Of a stretch of 6,801 nucleotides of DNA, positions 1 to 6,394 are shown in pieces. The notes below the pieces were generated by a model. The model was not told where the DNA came from. It worked only from the letters and a program-made list of their open reading frames with translations, and did not search any database. Position numbers and translations under genes: made by a program. The DNA is from Acidobacteriota bacterium (GTDB lineage Bacteria; Acidobacteriota; Aminicenantia; Aminicenantales; Saccharicenantaceae): assembly GCA_003476685.1 (NCBI GenBank), contig DMVN01000169.1, positions 1-6,801 on the forward strand. Reading direction: 5' to 3'. Numbering within the stretch: position 1 is the first letter of the stretch; each line of letters starts with the position of its first letter.

Positions 1-1
1 C

Positions 2-1186
2 GTCCGGACCGGTTTCGGCCAGCCTTCCATCTTCAACACCGACGCCATCGTTCAGGAACTGGTGCGACAGGGGAAAAGTGTAGAGGATGCCCGAAAAGGC
101 GGTTCCAGCGGCTGTGTGGAGGCCGGGGCTTTCGGGGCGGAAGCTTACATCCTGACCGGCTATTTCAACATACCCAAGGTTTTCGAAATCACCCTGAACA
201 ACGGGCTTGACCCGCGCACCGGGAAAAAAATTGGGCTGGAGACAGGCGACCCGAGAAACTTCCAGACTTTTGAGGAGTTGCTGCAGGCCTTCGAAAAGCA
301 GATGCGTTATTTTATAGACATCAAGATCCGGGGGAACAACGTCATCGAAAAATTGTACGCCGACTATCTGCCGGCCCCGTTCCTGTCGCTGTTCATCGAT
401 GATTGCGTAAAGAAGGGACGGGATTACCACAACGGCGGGGCCCGTTACAACACCAGGTACATCCAGGGCGTGGGCCTGGGCTCTATTACCGACATCCTGA
501 CTTCGGTCAAATACCACGTTTATGACCGGAAAACCGTGACCATGGACGAGTTGCTCCGAGCCCTGTCCCAGAATTTCCAGGGTTATGAGAGGTTGCGCGA
601 CCGCTTCATCAATAAAACACCCAAGTACGGCAACGATGATGATTACGCCGATGACCTGGCCCGCCTGGTCTTTGAGATGTACTTCAAGATGGTGGATGGG
701 CGGCCGACAGTCTGCGGCGGAACCTACCGGATTAACCTGCTGCCGACCACTGTTCATGTCTATTTCGGCCGGGTGACCGGGGCCACTCCCGACGGGCGGT
801 TGGCTCAGGAACCGCTGTCCGAGGGCATCTCTCCGGTCCAGGGCATGGATAGGAAGGGCCCGACGGCAGTCATAAAGTCAGCCGGAAAGATTGACCACGT
901 CAGGACGGGCGGAACATTGCTCAACCAGAAGTTCACCCCCCAGCTTCTGGCCGAGGAAGAAGGCCTGGTCAAGCTCAAGGACCTGATCCGGGCTTATTTC
1001 AAGCTGATGGGGCACCATGTACAGTTCAACGTGGTCACGGCCGAAACCCTGCGGGAGGCTCAGAAGCATCCGGAGAAATACCGTGACCTGATTGTCCGGG
1101 TGGCTGGCTACAGCGATTATTTCGTGGACTGCGCCAGGGAGCTCCAGGACGAAATCATCCGCCGCACCGAGCACCAGGGCTTTTAG
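2..1186 (+). CDS. hypD: Glycyl radical enzyme, C-terminal half; probable trans-4-hydroxy-L-proline dehydratase (5' end outside window)
   Basis: The frame is open from base 2, so this is the last 394 residues of a protein that should be about 790 long. Family knowledge: HypD uses a glycyl radical, installed by a radical-SAM activase, to dehydrate trans-4-hydroxy-L-proline to delta-1-pyrroline-5-carboxylate in the anaerobic cytoplasm. Seen: the eliminase active-site motif GCVE (Cys codon 113-115, thiyl Cys plus general-base Glu) and the radical loop RVAGYSDYF near the C-terminus (Gly codon 1106-1108). Cys to Gly is 331 residues, a Tyr lies 16 after the Cys (161-163) and a Thr 211 after it (746-748). 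These match C434, Y450, T645 and G765 of Clostridioides difficile HypD as I recall them. The phrases TPKYGNDDDYAD, GGTYRIN and LQDEIIRRTEH also have HypD character. The tail after the Gly has normal length and no frameshift is seen. Substrate specificity is inferred, because other GCVE eliminases (glycerol, choline, isethionate) are related and the N-terminal substrate residues are missing. No activase gene is visible. Confidence 0.75.
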   Translation, partial: VRTGFGQPSIFNTDAIVQELVRQGKSVEDARKGGSSGCVEAGAFGAEAYILTGYFNIPKVFEITLNNGLDPRTGKKIGLETGDPRNFQTFEELLQAFEKQMRYFIDIKIRGNNVIEKLYADYLPAPFLSLFIDDCVKKGRDYHNGGARYNTRYIQGVGLGSITDILTSVKYHVYDRKTVTMDELLRALSQNFQGYERLRDRFINKTPKYGNDDDYADDLARLVFEMYFKMVDGRPTVCGGTYRINLLPTTVHVYFGRVTGATPDGRLAQEPLSEGISPVQGMDRKGPTAVIKSAGKIDHVRTGGTLLNQKFTPQLLAEEEGLVKLKDLIRAYFKLMGHHVQFNVVTAETLREAQKHPEKYRDLIVRVAGYSDYFVDCARELQDEIIRRTEHQGF

Positions 1187-1238
1187 GTGCACTGGCGGAT
1201 AAAATTAGCAGTGAACGGGCAAGGGAGACCACGGGCGA

Positions 1239-1288
1239 TTCTACGGGCTCAAGTAGAAAGAATCTTCTGATTAAGTTTATTTTATTAT
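1239..1288 (+). terminator. Possible weak terminator of the hypD-like gene
   Basis: Six-base arms TTCTAC (1239-1244) and GTAGAA (1253-1258) enclose an 8-nt loop about 50 bp after the hypD stop. The T-rich stretch begins only around 1273, so spacing and stem strength are poorer than in a canonical intrinsic terminator. Confidence 0.2.
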
Positions 1289-1369
1289 TGCTGGCTCATC
1301 ACAATACAAGCCATTTCCCTCCGATTTCCGGTTAATAATCCTGGTGGTCGAGCCCTGTTTTCGCTCCTG

Positions 1370-1385
1370 GATAATTAAAATTATC
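1370..1385. promoter_or_regulatory. Inverted repeat, possible operator
   Basis: GATAATT-AA-AATTATC is a perfect 7-bp inverted repeat with a 2-bp spacer, in the middle of the spacer. Dyads of this size and AT content are typical of dimeric repressor sites, but in an AT-rich region chance is possible. A looser relative (ATAAT and ATTAT around an 11-bp gap) lies at about 3975-3995 in the second long spacer. Confidence 0.25.
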
Positions 1386-1561
1386 AATGTTCAGCCTTAG
1401 AAAAAGCGCGAAAATCCTTTTCAACCCGCACCGGCGCTCGGTATTTTCTTCTTAAAACCGTTTGAGAAATAACATTTTGTTCTGAATTGTCTCGCTGTAT
1501 CGCTGGGCCATATTTTTAATAGGTTTCAACTGGCCAGCCCGGTGTCTTAAATTTCTTTTAA

Positions 1562-1585
1562 CAAAAAGGGTTCAGGGCTGAATCC
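1562..1585 (-). terminator. Imperfect hairpin with T5 run on the minus strand
   Basis: Read on the minus strand, GGATTCA, loop GCCC, TGAACCC (1585 down to 1568) is followed directly by TTTTT (1567-1563). It sits four bases after the stop of the minus-strand ORF at 1589-1756. The stem has an A-C mismatch at its third pair, leaving 4+2 good pairs, so it would be a weak terminator. Confidence 0.22.
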
Positions 1586-1588
1586 GGG

Positions 1589-1756
1589 TTAATCGCCGGC
1601 CGCCCTGGAGGCTTGGCCCCTCGGCGTTTCCTTGATTTCTTTGGTGGTTCTCTGCTTAAGGGCAGGGATATGAAGGCTTTCGGTATCAGCTGAAGGCAGA
1701 ACCGGAGCCTGAACATCAGGAAGGTCAAAAAAAATTAATTTCTGGTAGGACATCAT
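1589..1756 (-). CDS. Possible small hypothetical protein (55 aa), divergent from mscS
   Basis: An ATG-started minus-strand frame of 55 codons beginning MMSYQKLIFFDLPD and ending in a basic, Ala/Gly-rich tail (QASRAAGD). I recognise no family. For it: an ATG ATG start, an AAAG-type weak ribosome site (GAAAG, 4-7 nt upstream), an AT-rich upstream stretch shared with the mscS leader, balanced amino-acid use, and a hairpin plus T-run four bases after the stop. Against it: short length, weak Shine-Dalgarno, no signal peptide, membrane segment or known motif, and location in a spacer where a chance frame of this size is not rare. The reading frame extends upstream to a TTG at 1835-1837 inside mscS, but the ATG at 1754-1756 is the more natural start. 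Confidence 0.25.
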   Translation of the reverse strand: MMSYQKLIFFDLPDVQAPVLPSADTESLHIPALKQRTTKEIKETPRGQASRAAGD

Positions 1757-1794
1757 CAGTCTTTCGATTAAAATTTTAGCAGAAGAAAAAACAA

Positions 1795-1801
1795 AAGGAG
1801 G
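1795..1801 (+). promoter_or_regulatory. Ribosome binding site of mscS
   Basis: AAGGAGG ends 5 nt before the ATG at 1807. It is a near-perfect Shine-Dalgarno and fixes the mscS start. Confidence 0.85.
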
Positions 1802-1806
1802 CTCAG

Positions 1807-2709
1807 ATGTTAACACCAGAAATAATCCAGAAAGCAATAGCCTGGTTAATCGCCACCGGCCTCAAGCTTCTGTTGATTATCGTCGTGATTCTGGTCCTGT
1901 TGCGACTTTGCCGGGTCTTGAGCCGGCGCCTGGAGAAAGTTTTCCTGAAAGGCCGGGAAGATGAAGAATCGCTGAAACGAGCCAGAACCCTGTCCAACCT
2001 TATCAATCAACTCTTGAGGGTTGTGGTCCTGGTAATCGCCGTTATGACCATACTGGGGGCACTGGAAATACAGATCGCTCCCATCCTGGCTACGGCCGGA
2101 GTGGCCGGTCTGGCCGTGGGCTTTGCCGCCCAATCGCTGATCAAGGATGTCATCAACGGCTTTTTCATCATCCTCTGGGACCAGATTAGAGTGGGCGACG
2201 TGGTCAGAGTGGCCGGACGAAGTGGAGCGGTCGAAGCGGTAACTCTCAAGATGACCGTGCTGAGAGATTTTGACGGCAGTGTCCATTACATTCCCAACGG
2301 GTTAATCGATGCTGTGACCAATATGACCAGGGATTTCAGTCGCTTTGTTTTTGATATCGGGGTGAGCTACTTTGAGGATGTGGACCGGGTAATGGAGGTG
2401 ATGAAAAAAGTCGACCAGGAGATGAGGGCTGAACCGAGATGGGCCGAGTTGATCATGGCTCCGCTTGAGATTCTTGGCCTGGACCGGTTTGAAAACTCAG
2501 CGGTGGTCATCCGGGCCCGGACAACTACCAGGCCGGGGCAGCAATGGCAGGTGGCCCGGGAATTCAACCGCCGACTTAAGATGGCCTTTGAGCGTCAGGG
2601 GATTTCCATACCTTTCCCGCACCTGACCATGTTTATCGGACAGGATAAGGCCGGGAAATCGGCTCCGCTGCCCATCAGGATCGAAAATCCCAACCAAGCC
2701 GGGAATTGA
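1807..2709 (+). CDS. mscS: Small-conductance mechanosensitive channel, MscS family
   Basis: An inner-membrane channel of 300 residues (family core about 286) that opens under membrane tension to release small solutes during hypo-osmotic shock. Seen: hydrophobic helices at about residues 12-34 (TM1) and 68-88 (TM2). The Gly/Ala-rich pore helix TM3 lies at about 92-127 and contains AGVAGLAVGFAAQSLIKDV, the family's signature packing pattern. Next come the beta domain beginning VGDVVRVAG (129-137) with GAVEAVTLKMTVLRDFDGS and YIPNG (161-165), a cytoplasmic alpha/beta domain, and the family-typical end GISIPFPH (about 265-272). A charged loop (residues 48-60) links TM1 and TM2. The start is set by a strong Shine-Dalgarno. 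The stop lies 14 bp before the next gene's ATG, so the two are probably cotranscribed. It is a short, single-domain MscS with no extra N-terminal helices. Confidence 0.93.
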   Translation: MLTPEIIQKAIAWLIATGLKLLLIIVVILVLLRLCRVLSRRLEKVFLKGREDEESLKRARTLSNLINQLLRVVVLVIAVMTILGALEIQIAPILATAGVAGLAVGFAAQSLIKDVINGFFIILWDQIRVGDVVRVAGRSGAVEAVTLKMTVLRDFDGSVHYIPNGLIDAVTNMTRDFSRFVFDIGVSYFEDVDRVMEVMKKVDQEMRAEPRWAELIMAPLEILGLDRFENSAVVIRARTTTRPGQQWQVAREFNRRLKMAFERQGISIPFPHLTMFIGQDKAGKSAPLPIRIENPNQAGN

Positions 2710-2712
2710 AGC

Positions 2713-2716
2713 GGAG
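2713..2716 (+). promoter_or_regulatory. Ribosome binding site deciding the start of the mu-crystallin family gene
   Basis: GGAG lies 7 nt before the ATG at 2724. The frame is open back to a TTG at 2706 that overlaps the mscS stop, but that codon has no comparable ribosome site, so the ATG is preferred. Confidence 0.65.
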
Positions 2717-2723
2717 ATGCCTG

Positions 2724-3689
2724 ATGGATATCAAACTTTACTTGGAACCGGAAATAAAAAAGCTGGTCAATTTACAAGCAGCCATTGAAGCGGTGGAAAG
2801 TTCTTTTGCTGCTTACAGCTCTGGCCAGGCTGTTCTGCCGGGAGTCATCAACCTGGACCTGCCGGAATTTGAGGGCGAGGTCCACGTTAAAGCTGCCTAT
2901 ATTCAAGGCGAAGAATATTATGTTATCAAAGTAGCTTCAGGCTTTTACCAGAATCCCGGGCTGGGCCTGCCGGTGGGCAACGGGTTGATGCTGGTGTTCA
3001 GGGCTAAGACGGGAGAACTGGCTGCCATCCTTCTGGATAAGGGCTACCTGACCGAGCTGCGGACGGCCGCGGCCGGAGCGGTAGCCGCCAGGTACCTGTC
3101 TAAGGAAAAAATTGAGAAGGTGGCGGTCATTGGCTCTGGTGTTCAGGCCAGGTTCCAGCTCCAGGCCCTGGCCGAAGTCCGGAACTTCAAGGAAGTAGCG
3201 GTCTGGAGCCGTAACCCGGAAAATATCAGGAAGTACGTCGAGGATATGAAAAATGCTTTTCCGGCGGTGGAGTTCAGGCCGGCTGCTTCGGCCGAGGAAG
3301 CGGTAAAAGGGGCTGACCTGGTAATCACCGCCACGCCCAGCCGGCAACCAATAGTCAGGGCTGAATGGCTTTCGCCAGGCGTGCATATCACGGCCATGGG
3401 GTCAGACGGCCCGGATAAACAGGAACTTTTCCCGGAAGTCCTGGCCAGAGCTGACCGACTTTTCTGTGATTCGCTGGCTCAATGTAAACGCCTGGGGGAA
3501 GTACACCAGGCTTTAGAAGCGGGCCTGATTGAGGAAAGCAAAATCAGCGGAGAAATCGGCGAAATTATCCTTGGGCTAAAGCCAGGTCGGCAATCAGATG
3601 GGGAAATTTCCGTGGCTGACCTGACTGGTCTCGGGGTTCAGGATGCGGCCATCGCCAGCCTTTTCCTGAGCAGAGTCAGGCAGAGTTAA
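2724..3689 (+). CDS. Ornithine cyclodeaminase/mu-crystallin family NAD(P)-dependent enzyme
   Basis: Cytoplasmic protein of 321 residues, the normal family length. Members include ornithine cyclodeaminase, L-alanine dehydrogenase, delta-1-pyrroline-2-carboxylate/ketimine reductases and the ectoine-utilisation protein EutC. Seen: an N-terminal substrate half with VHVKAAYI (residues 53-60), VIKVASGF (67-74) and LTELRTAAAGA (109-119), then a Rossmann nucleotide site VIGSGVQAR (135-143). The catalytic-type Asp is in HITAMGSDGPDKQEL (D228), followed by QCKRLGE and a C-terminal SVADLTGLGVQDAA. K69, R113 and D228 align with the K69, R112 and D228 recalled for Pseudomonas putida ornithine cyclodeaminase. 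Its substrate-binding E56 is replaced by K56, so true ornithine cyclodeaminase activity is unlikely. The VHVK and GSDxxxKQEL phrases resemble the EutC-like branch. It lies 14 bp after mscS, probably in one transcript. Exact substrate unknown; the family call is secure. Confidence 0.88.
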   Translation: MDIKLYLEPEIKKLVNLQAAIEAVESSFAAYSSGQAVLPGVINLDLPEFEGEVHVKAAYIQGEEYYVIKVASGFYQNPGLGLPVGNGLMLVFRAKTGELAAILLDKGYLTELRTAAAGAVAARYLSKEKIEKVAVIGSGVQARFQLQALAEVRNFKEVAVWSRNPENIRKYVEDMKNAFPAVEFRPAASAEEAVKGADLVITATPSRQPIVRAEWLSPGVHITAMGSDGPDKQELFPEVLARADRLFCDSLAQCKRLGEVHQALEAGLIEESKISGEIGEIILGLKPGRQSDGEISVADLTGLGVQDAAIASLFLSRVRQS

Positions 3690-3696
3690 ATTAGAA

Positions 3697-3735
3697 CGAG
3701 TAAATATTAAGGCTCAAACGCGGGCCCGAGTAAAT
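3697..3735. repeat. Short direct repeat CGAGTAAAT, two copies 30 bp apart
   Basis: Exact 9-bp copies at 3697-3705 and 3727-3735, starting 8 bp after the stop of the preceding gene. The 30-bp period is close to three helical turns, which would put both on the same DNA face. Two copies only, so this is not a CRISPR array. Confidence 0.35.
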
Positions 3736-4066
3736 CTACAGGGATGCTAGCAGATTATTTGGGCGAGTGGGTTAATGTAGTCGGTCCCGATATCTGTGGC
3801 CAAATAAAAAATGTCTATTAGCTCGGGGACTTAGCCTTCTTCCTGACAACTCTCTAAGCCAGGGTGATTTTCTGCCCAACTGCCCTGATCCCCGTTTGAT
3901 CCAATGGGGAAGGTTAAAGATTAGCACCTTTAGATGTTCAGGCCGGGGGCGACAGTGGCGTTTGAGACGCGCCTATAATGGAAAATAAAAATTATCCTGA
4001 AGAAAAGGCTGATTGATATTTCCTTTGCGACCCGGTTTATACATCCAGTCCAGAAGGTTTAGGCGA

Positions 4067-4096
4067 TTGACCGCTGGCTCTTGGTTCAGGTACACT
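4067..4096 (+). promoter_or_regulatory. Candidate sigma-70-type promoter for the S46 peptidase gene
   Basis: TTGACC (4067-4072), an 18-bp spacer, then TACACT (4091-4096): 5/6 and 4/6 matches to the consensus boxes. Transcription would start near 4103, giving a leader of about 100 nt. Promoter consensus in this lineage is unknown. Confidence 0.3.
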
Positions 4097-4188
4097 GAAA
4101 AGGCCCTGGTGGATTTTAAGACTGAGCAGTGGTGAAATTTAAATTCAAAAATGTTCTGGAAATTTGGTACTGTGGAAATATCTCTGAT

Positions 4189-4195
4189 GGGGAGG
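4189..4195 (+). promoter_or_regulatory. Ribosome binding site of the S46 peptidase gene
   Basis: GGGGAGG ends 5 nt before the ATG at 4201. It decides the start over an in-frame GTG at 4129, which would put 24 residues ahead of the signal peptide and has no such site. Confidence 0.8.
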
Positions 4196-4200
4196 TTTTG

Positions 4201-6375
4201 ATGTTTAAGAGAATGAAAGAAACATATCGTCTGGCAATTTTATGCATTCTCGTCTTGATTTCAGCCCTTTTCTTGTTCCCCCCGGAACTTCCAGCTGACG
4301 AGGGGATGTGGCCATTGAGCGAACTGCCGCGGCTCAAGCTGCAGGAAAAAGGGCTGCGGCTGGACCCGGCTCTAATCTATGACCCGGCCCGGCAGAGCCT
4401 GCTTTATGCCGTAGTTGAGGTCGGAGCTACCGGTTCTTTTATCTCACCCGACGGGCTCATCATCACCAATCACCACGTGGCTTTTGGCTCGGTGGTGGCG
4501 GCCAGCACCCCGGAAAAGGATTACCTGAAGAATGGCTTCCTGGCCAGGACCAGAGCCGAGGAAATTCCAGCCGCCAGTCGCACCGCCCGGATCACTGAAT
4601 CTTTCCGGGATGTTTCGGCCGAAGTGCTGGGCGCAGTCAAAAGAAATATGTCCTACGCCGACCGAACCAGGGCCATAGAGCAGCAAATCAAGAAAATCAT
4701 CGCCCGCGCGGAAAAGGAAAACCCCGGCAAACGAGCCGAAGTGGCCGAAATGTTCCCCGGAAAGACCTACTGGCTTTTTCTCTATACCGTGCTGCGTGAC
4801 ATCAGGCTGGTTTATGTGCCGCCCCTGGCCATAGGCAATTTCGGCGGGGAAGACGACAACTGGATGTGGCCGCGCCATACCGGCGATTTCACCCTGATGC
4901 GGGCCTACGTGGCTCCTGACGGGAAGCCGGCCGAATACAGCGAAAAGAATGTTCCTTACAAACCGCGCACCTACCTTAAAGTGAATCCTTACGGCGCCCG
5001 GGAGGGCGATTTCGTTTTCTTGCTCGGGTATCCCGGCCGTACCTACCGGCACCTGCCGGCCAGCTACATTGCCTACGAGCAGAATGTTCGGATGCCAGCC
5101 GTGGCCGACTGGTACGAATGGCAGATAAAACTCATGGAAGAGATGGGCAAGACTAGCCGGGAAATTGCCCTCAAACACGACGCCCGGATTAAAGGTCTGG
5201 CCAACACCATGAAAAATTACCGGGGCAAGCTGGCCGGCCTCAGGCGCCTCAATTACTTAGCCCAGAAGCGCCAGGAGGAAGCGGCCCTCCAGGAATTCAT
5301 CCAGGCTGACCCCGGGCGTCGGGCGGCTTACGGCCAGGTCCTGGCCGGGCTGGAGAAAATTTATGGCGACCTGGGTCTGGAATATCCCCGGGTGTTTGTG
5401 CTGGATAACCTGCGGCGCTCGGTCATCCTCTTCCAGAATGCCCTGACCGTGCTGGAAGCGGCCATCGAACGCCAGAAGCCGGACCTGGAAAGAAACGCTG
5501 CCTACATGGACCGGAATTTCAACCAGACCAGGCAGCGGCTGGCCCTGAGCCTGCGCACCAGTTTTTACCTGCCGACCGACCGGGCGATTTTCAAGGAGTT
5601 GCTGGCCAAAGCCCTGGCCCTGCCTGAGGCTCAGAAAATTGAAGGGCTGCAGAAGCTGGTTACTTCGGGTGGCAGTTTGGAAGCAGTGGTGGATAATCTT
5701 TTCAACACCACCAGGATGCATGACCCGGAGTTTGTCAGGAGCCTCTGGGATAAGAAACCCGATGAAATCAAGCAACTGGCGGACCCGCTGCTGCAGCTGG
5801 CTCTGGCCCTTTACCCGGAATACAAGAAGATGGAAGAAACCAACCGGACCCGGAAAGGACAGCTGGATGAACTGCAGGCCAAACTGGTCGACGTTCGCCA
5901 GGAATTCCTGGGTAAACAGTTCATTCCTGATGCCAACAGCACCCTGCGCCTGACCTACGGCCGGGTGGAAGGTTATGAGCCGCGGGACGCCATCTATTAC
6001 CGGCCTTTTACCACGGTCCAGGGCATACTGGAAAAGACTACCGGACAGGAACCCTACAATACGCCGCCAGCCCTGCTGCAGCTAATCAGCCAGAAAAACT
6101 TCGGCCGGTTTATCAATCCCGACCTGGACACCATCCCGGTTTGCCTGCTTTACAGCACCGATACCACCGGCGGGAACTCCGGCAGCCCCATCATTGATGC
6201 CGACGGACACCTGGTCGGGGTGAATTTCGACCGGGCCTGGGAAGCCACCATCAACGATTTTACCTGGAGCCATAAGTTCAGCCGGTCAATCGGGGTGGAT
6301 ATCAGGTTCATCCTGTGGATACTGAAAGAATTCGCCGGCGCCGGGCACCTGCTGGAAGAAATCGGCCTGAAATAG
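4201..6375 (+). CDS. S46 family dipeptidyl peptidase, predicted DPP11-type (Asp/Glu at P1)
   Basis: Exported serine exopeptidase of 724 residues, the usual size for S46, that removes dipeptides from peptide N-termini in the periplasm. Seen: a Sec signal peptide with basic MFKRMKETYR, a hydrophobic core at about 11-28, and probable cleavage near residue 32 before DEGMWPL, matching the mature start of known S46 enzymes. The chymotrypsin-like catalytic residues are His92 in TNHHVAFG, Asp229 in DNWMWPRHTGDF and Ser660 in TGGNSGSP. The N-terminus-binding residues Asn220, Trp221, Asn335 and Asp677 fall at the same offsets as N215, W216, N330 and D674 recalled for DAP BII. A helical insert lies between the two barrel halves (about 280-575). 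The residue after Asp677 is Arg678, the position where Arg marks acid-specific DPP11 and Gly marks DPP7. Family call firm; specificity inferred. It has its own long upstream spacer and is followed 70 bp later by an exported TPR-like protein. Confidence 0.95.
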   Translation: MFKRMKETYRLAILCILVLISALFLFPPELPADEGMWPLSELPRLKLQEKGLRLDPALIYDPARQSLLYAVVEVGATGSFISPDGLIITNHHVAFGSVVAASTPEKDYLKNGFLARTRAEEIPAASRTARITESFRDVSAEVLGAVKRNMSYADRTRAIEQQIKKIIARAEKENPGKRAEVAEMFPGKTYWLFLYTVLRDIRLVYVPPLAIGNFGGEDDNWMWPRHTGDFTLMRAYVAPDGKPAEYSEKNVPYKPRTYLKVNPYGAREGDFVFLLGYPGRTYRHLPASYIAYEQNVRMPAVADWYEWQIKLMEEMGKTSREIALKHDARIKGLANTMKNYRGKLAGLRRLNYLAQKRQEEAALQEFIQADPGRRAAYGQVLAGLEKIYGDLGLEYPRVFVLDNLRRSVILFQNALTVLEAAIERQKPDLERNAAYMDRNFNQTRQRLALSLRTSFYLPTDRAIFKELLAKALALPEAQKIEGLQKLVTSGGSLEAVVDNLFNTTRMHDPEFVRSLWDKKPDEIKQLADPLLQLALALYPEYKKMEETNRTRKGQLDELQAKLVDVRQEFLGKQFIPDANSTLRLTYGRVEGYEPRDAIYYRPFTTVQGILEKTTGQEPYNTPPALLQLISQKNFGRFINPDLDTIPVCLLYSTDTTGGNSGSPIIDADGHLVGVNFDRAWEATINDFTWSHKFSRSIGVDIRFILWILKEFAGAGHLLEEIGLK

Positions 6376-6394
6376 GGTCCTGGCCCGACTAAAT

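Larger units (their letters stand above)
1187..1806. other. AT-rich intergenic spacer between hypD-like gene and mscS
   Basis: About 620 bp with no convincing plus-strand gene. Seen in it: a weak hairpin after the hypD stop (arms 1239-1244 and 1253-1258) followed by a T-rich run at about 1273-1288; a 7-bp inverted repeat at 1370-1385; a bulged hairpin at 1439-1460; a hairpin at 1568-1585; and a possible minus-strand small ORF at 1589-1756. I see no tRNA T-arm, CRISPR repeat or insertion-sequence end. Its length and low GC compared with the flanking genes suggest regulatory content or a decayed gene. Confidence 0.6.
3690..4200. other. Intergenic spacer before the S46 peptidase gene
   Basis: About 510 bp with no supported gene on either strand. 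It holds an exact 9-bp repeat CGAGTAAAT (3697-3705 and 3727-3735, 30 bp apart) and a further CGAGT at 3764. It also holds palindromes CGGGCCCG (about 3721-3728) and TGCTAGCA (3745-3752), and short possible stems such as CAGGG/CCCTG and CCCC/GGGG between about 3860 and 3910. An isolated TATAAT sits at 3974-3979 without a good -35, and a better promoter candidate at 4067-4096. No clear terminator follows the preceding gene. Confidence 0.6.

Noticed and set aside
62..64. GTG as the start of the glycyl radical enzyme
   Set aside because: The frame continues open to the left edge with plausible family sequence (GFGQPSIFNTDAI), and the catalytic Cys would be only 17 residues from the start. This is an internal Val codon of a truncated gene.
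1568..1585. Possible tRNA T-arm (GGTTCA...TGAATCC-like)
   Set aside because: The loop and stem do not fit a T-arm, and no acceptor, D or anticodon arms can be built around it.
2706..2708. TTG start for the mu-crystallin family gene overlapping the mscS stop
   Set aside because: The ATG at 2724 has GGAG at 7 nt and gives the family-normal N-terminus; the TTG adds six residues without a matching ribosome site.
3697..3768. CRISPR-like array from the CGAGT repeats
   Set aside because: Repeats are only 5-9 bp, spacing is irregular for the third copy, and there are no cas genes.
3974..3979. Perfect TATAAT as the main promoter of the S46 gene
   Set aside because: No -35-like box lies 16-18 bp upstream, and the element is over 220 bp from the start codon; the TTGACC/TACACT pair at 4067-4096 is better placed.
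4129..4131. GTG as the start of the S46 peptidase
   Set aside because: It has no ribosome site and would add 24 residues ahead of a typical signal peptide. The ATG at 4201 has GGGGAGG at 5 nt.
4444..5178. Long open frame (244 codons) on the minus strand
   Set aside because: It lies wholly opposite the S46 peptidase coding sequence, in a region with catalytic residues and family motifs on the plus strand. Its translation shows no recognisable fold and it looks like a shadow of GC-rich codons.
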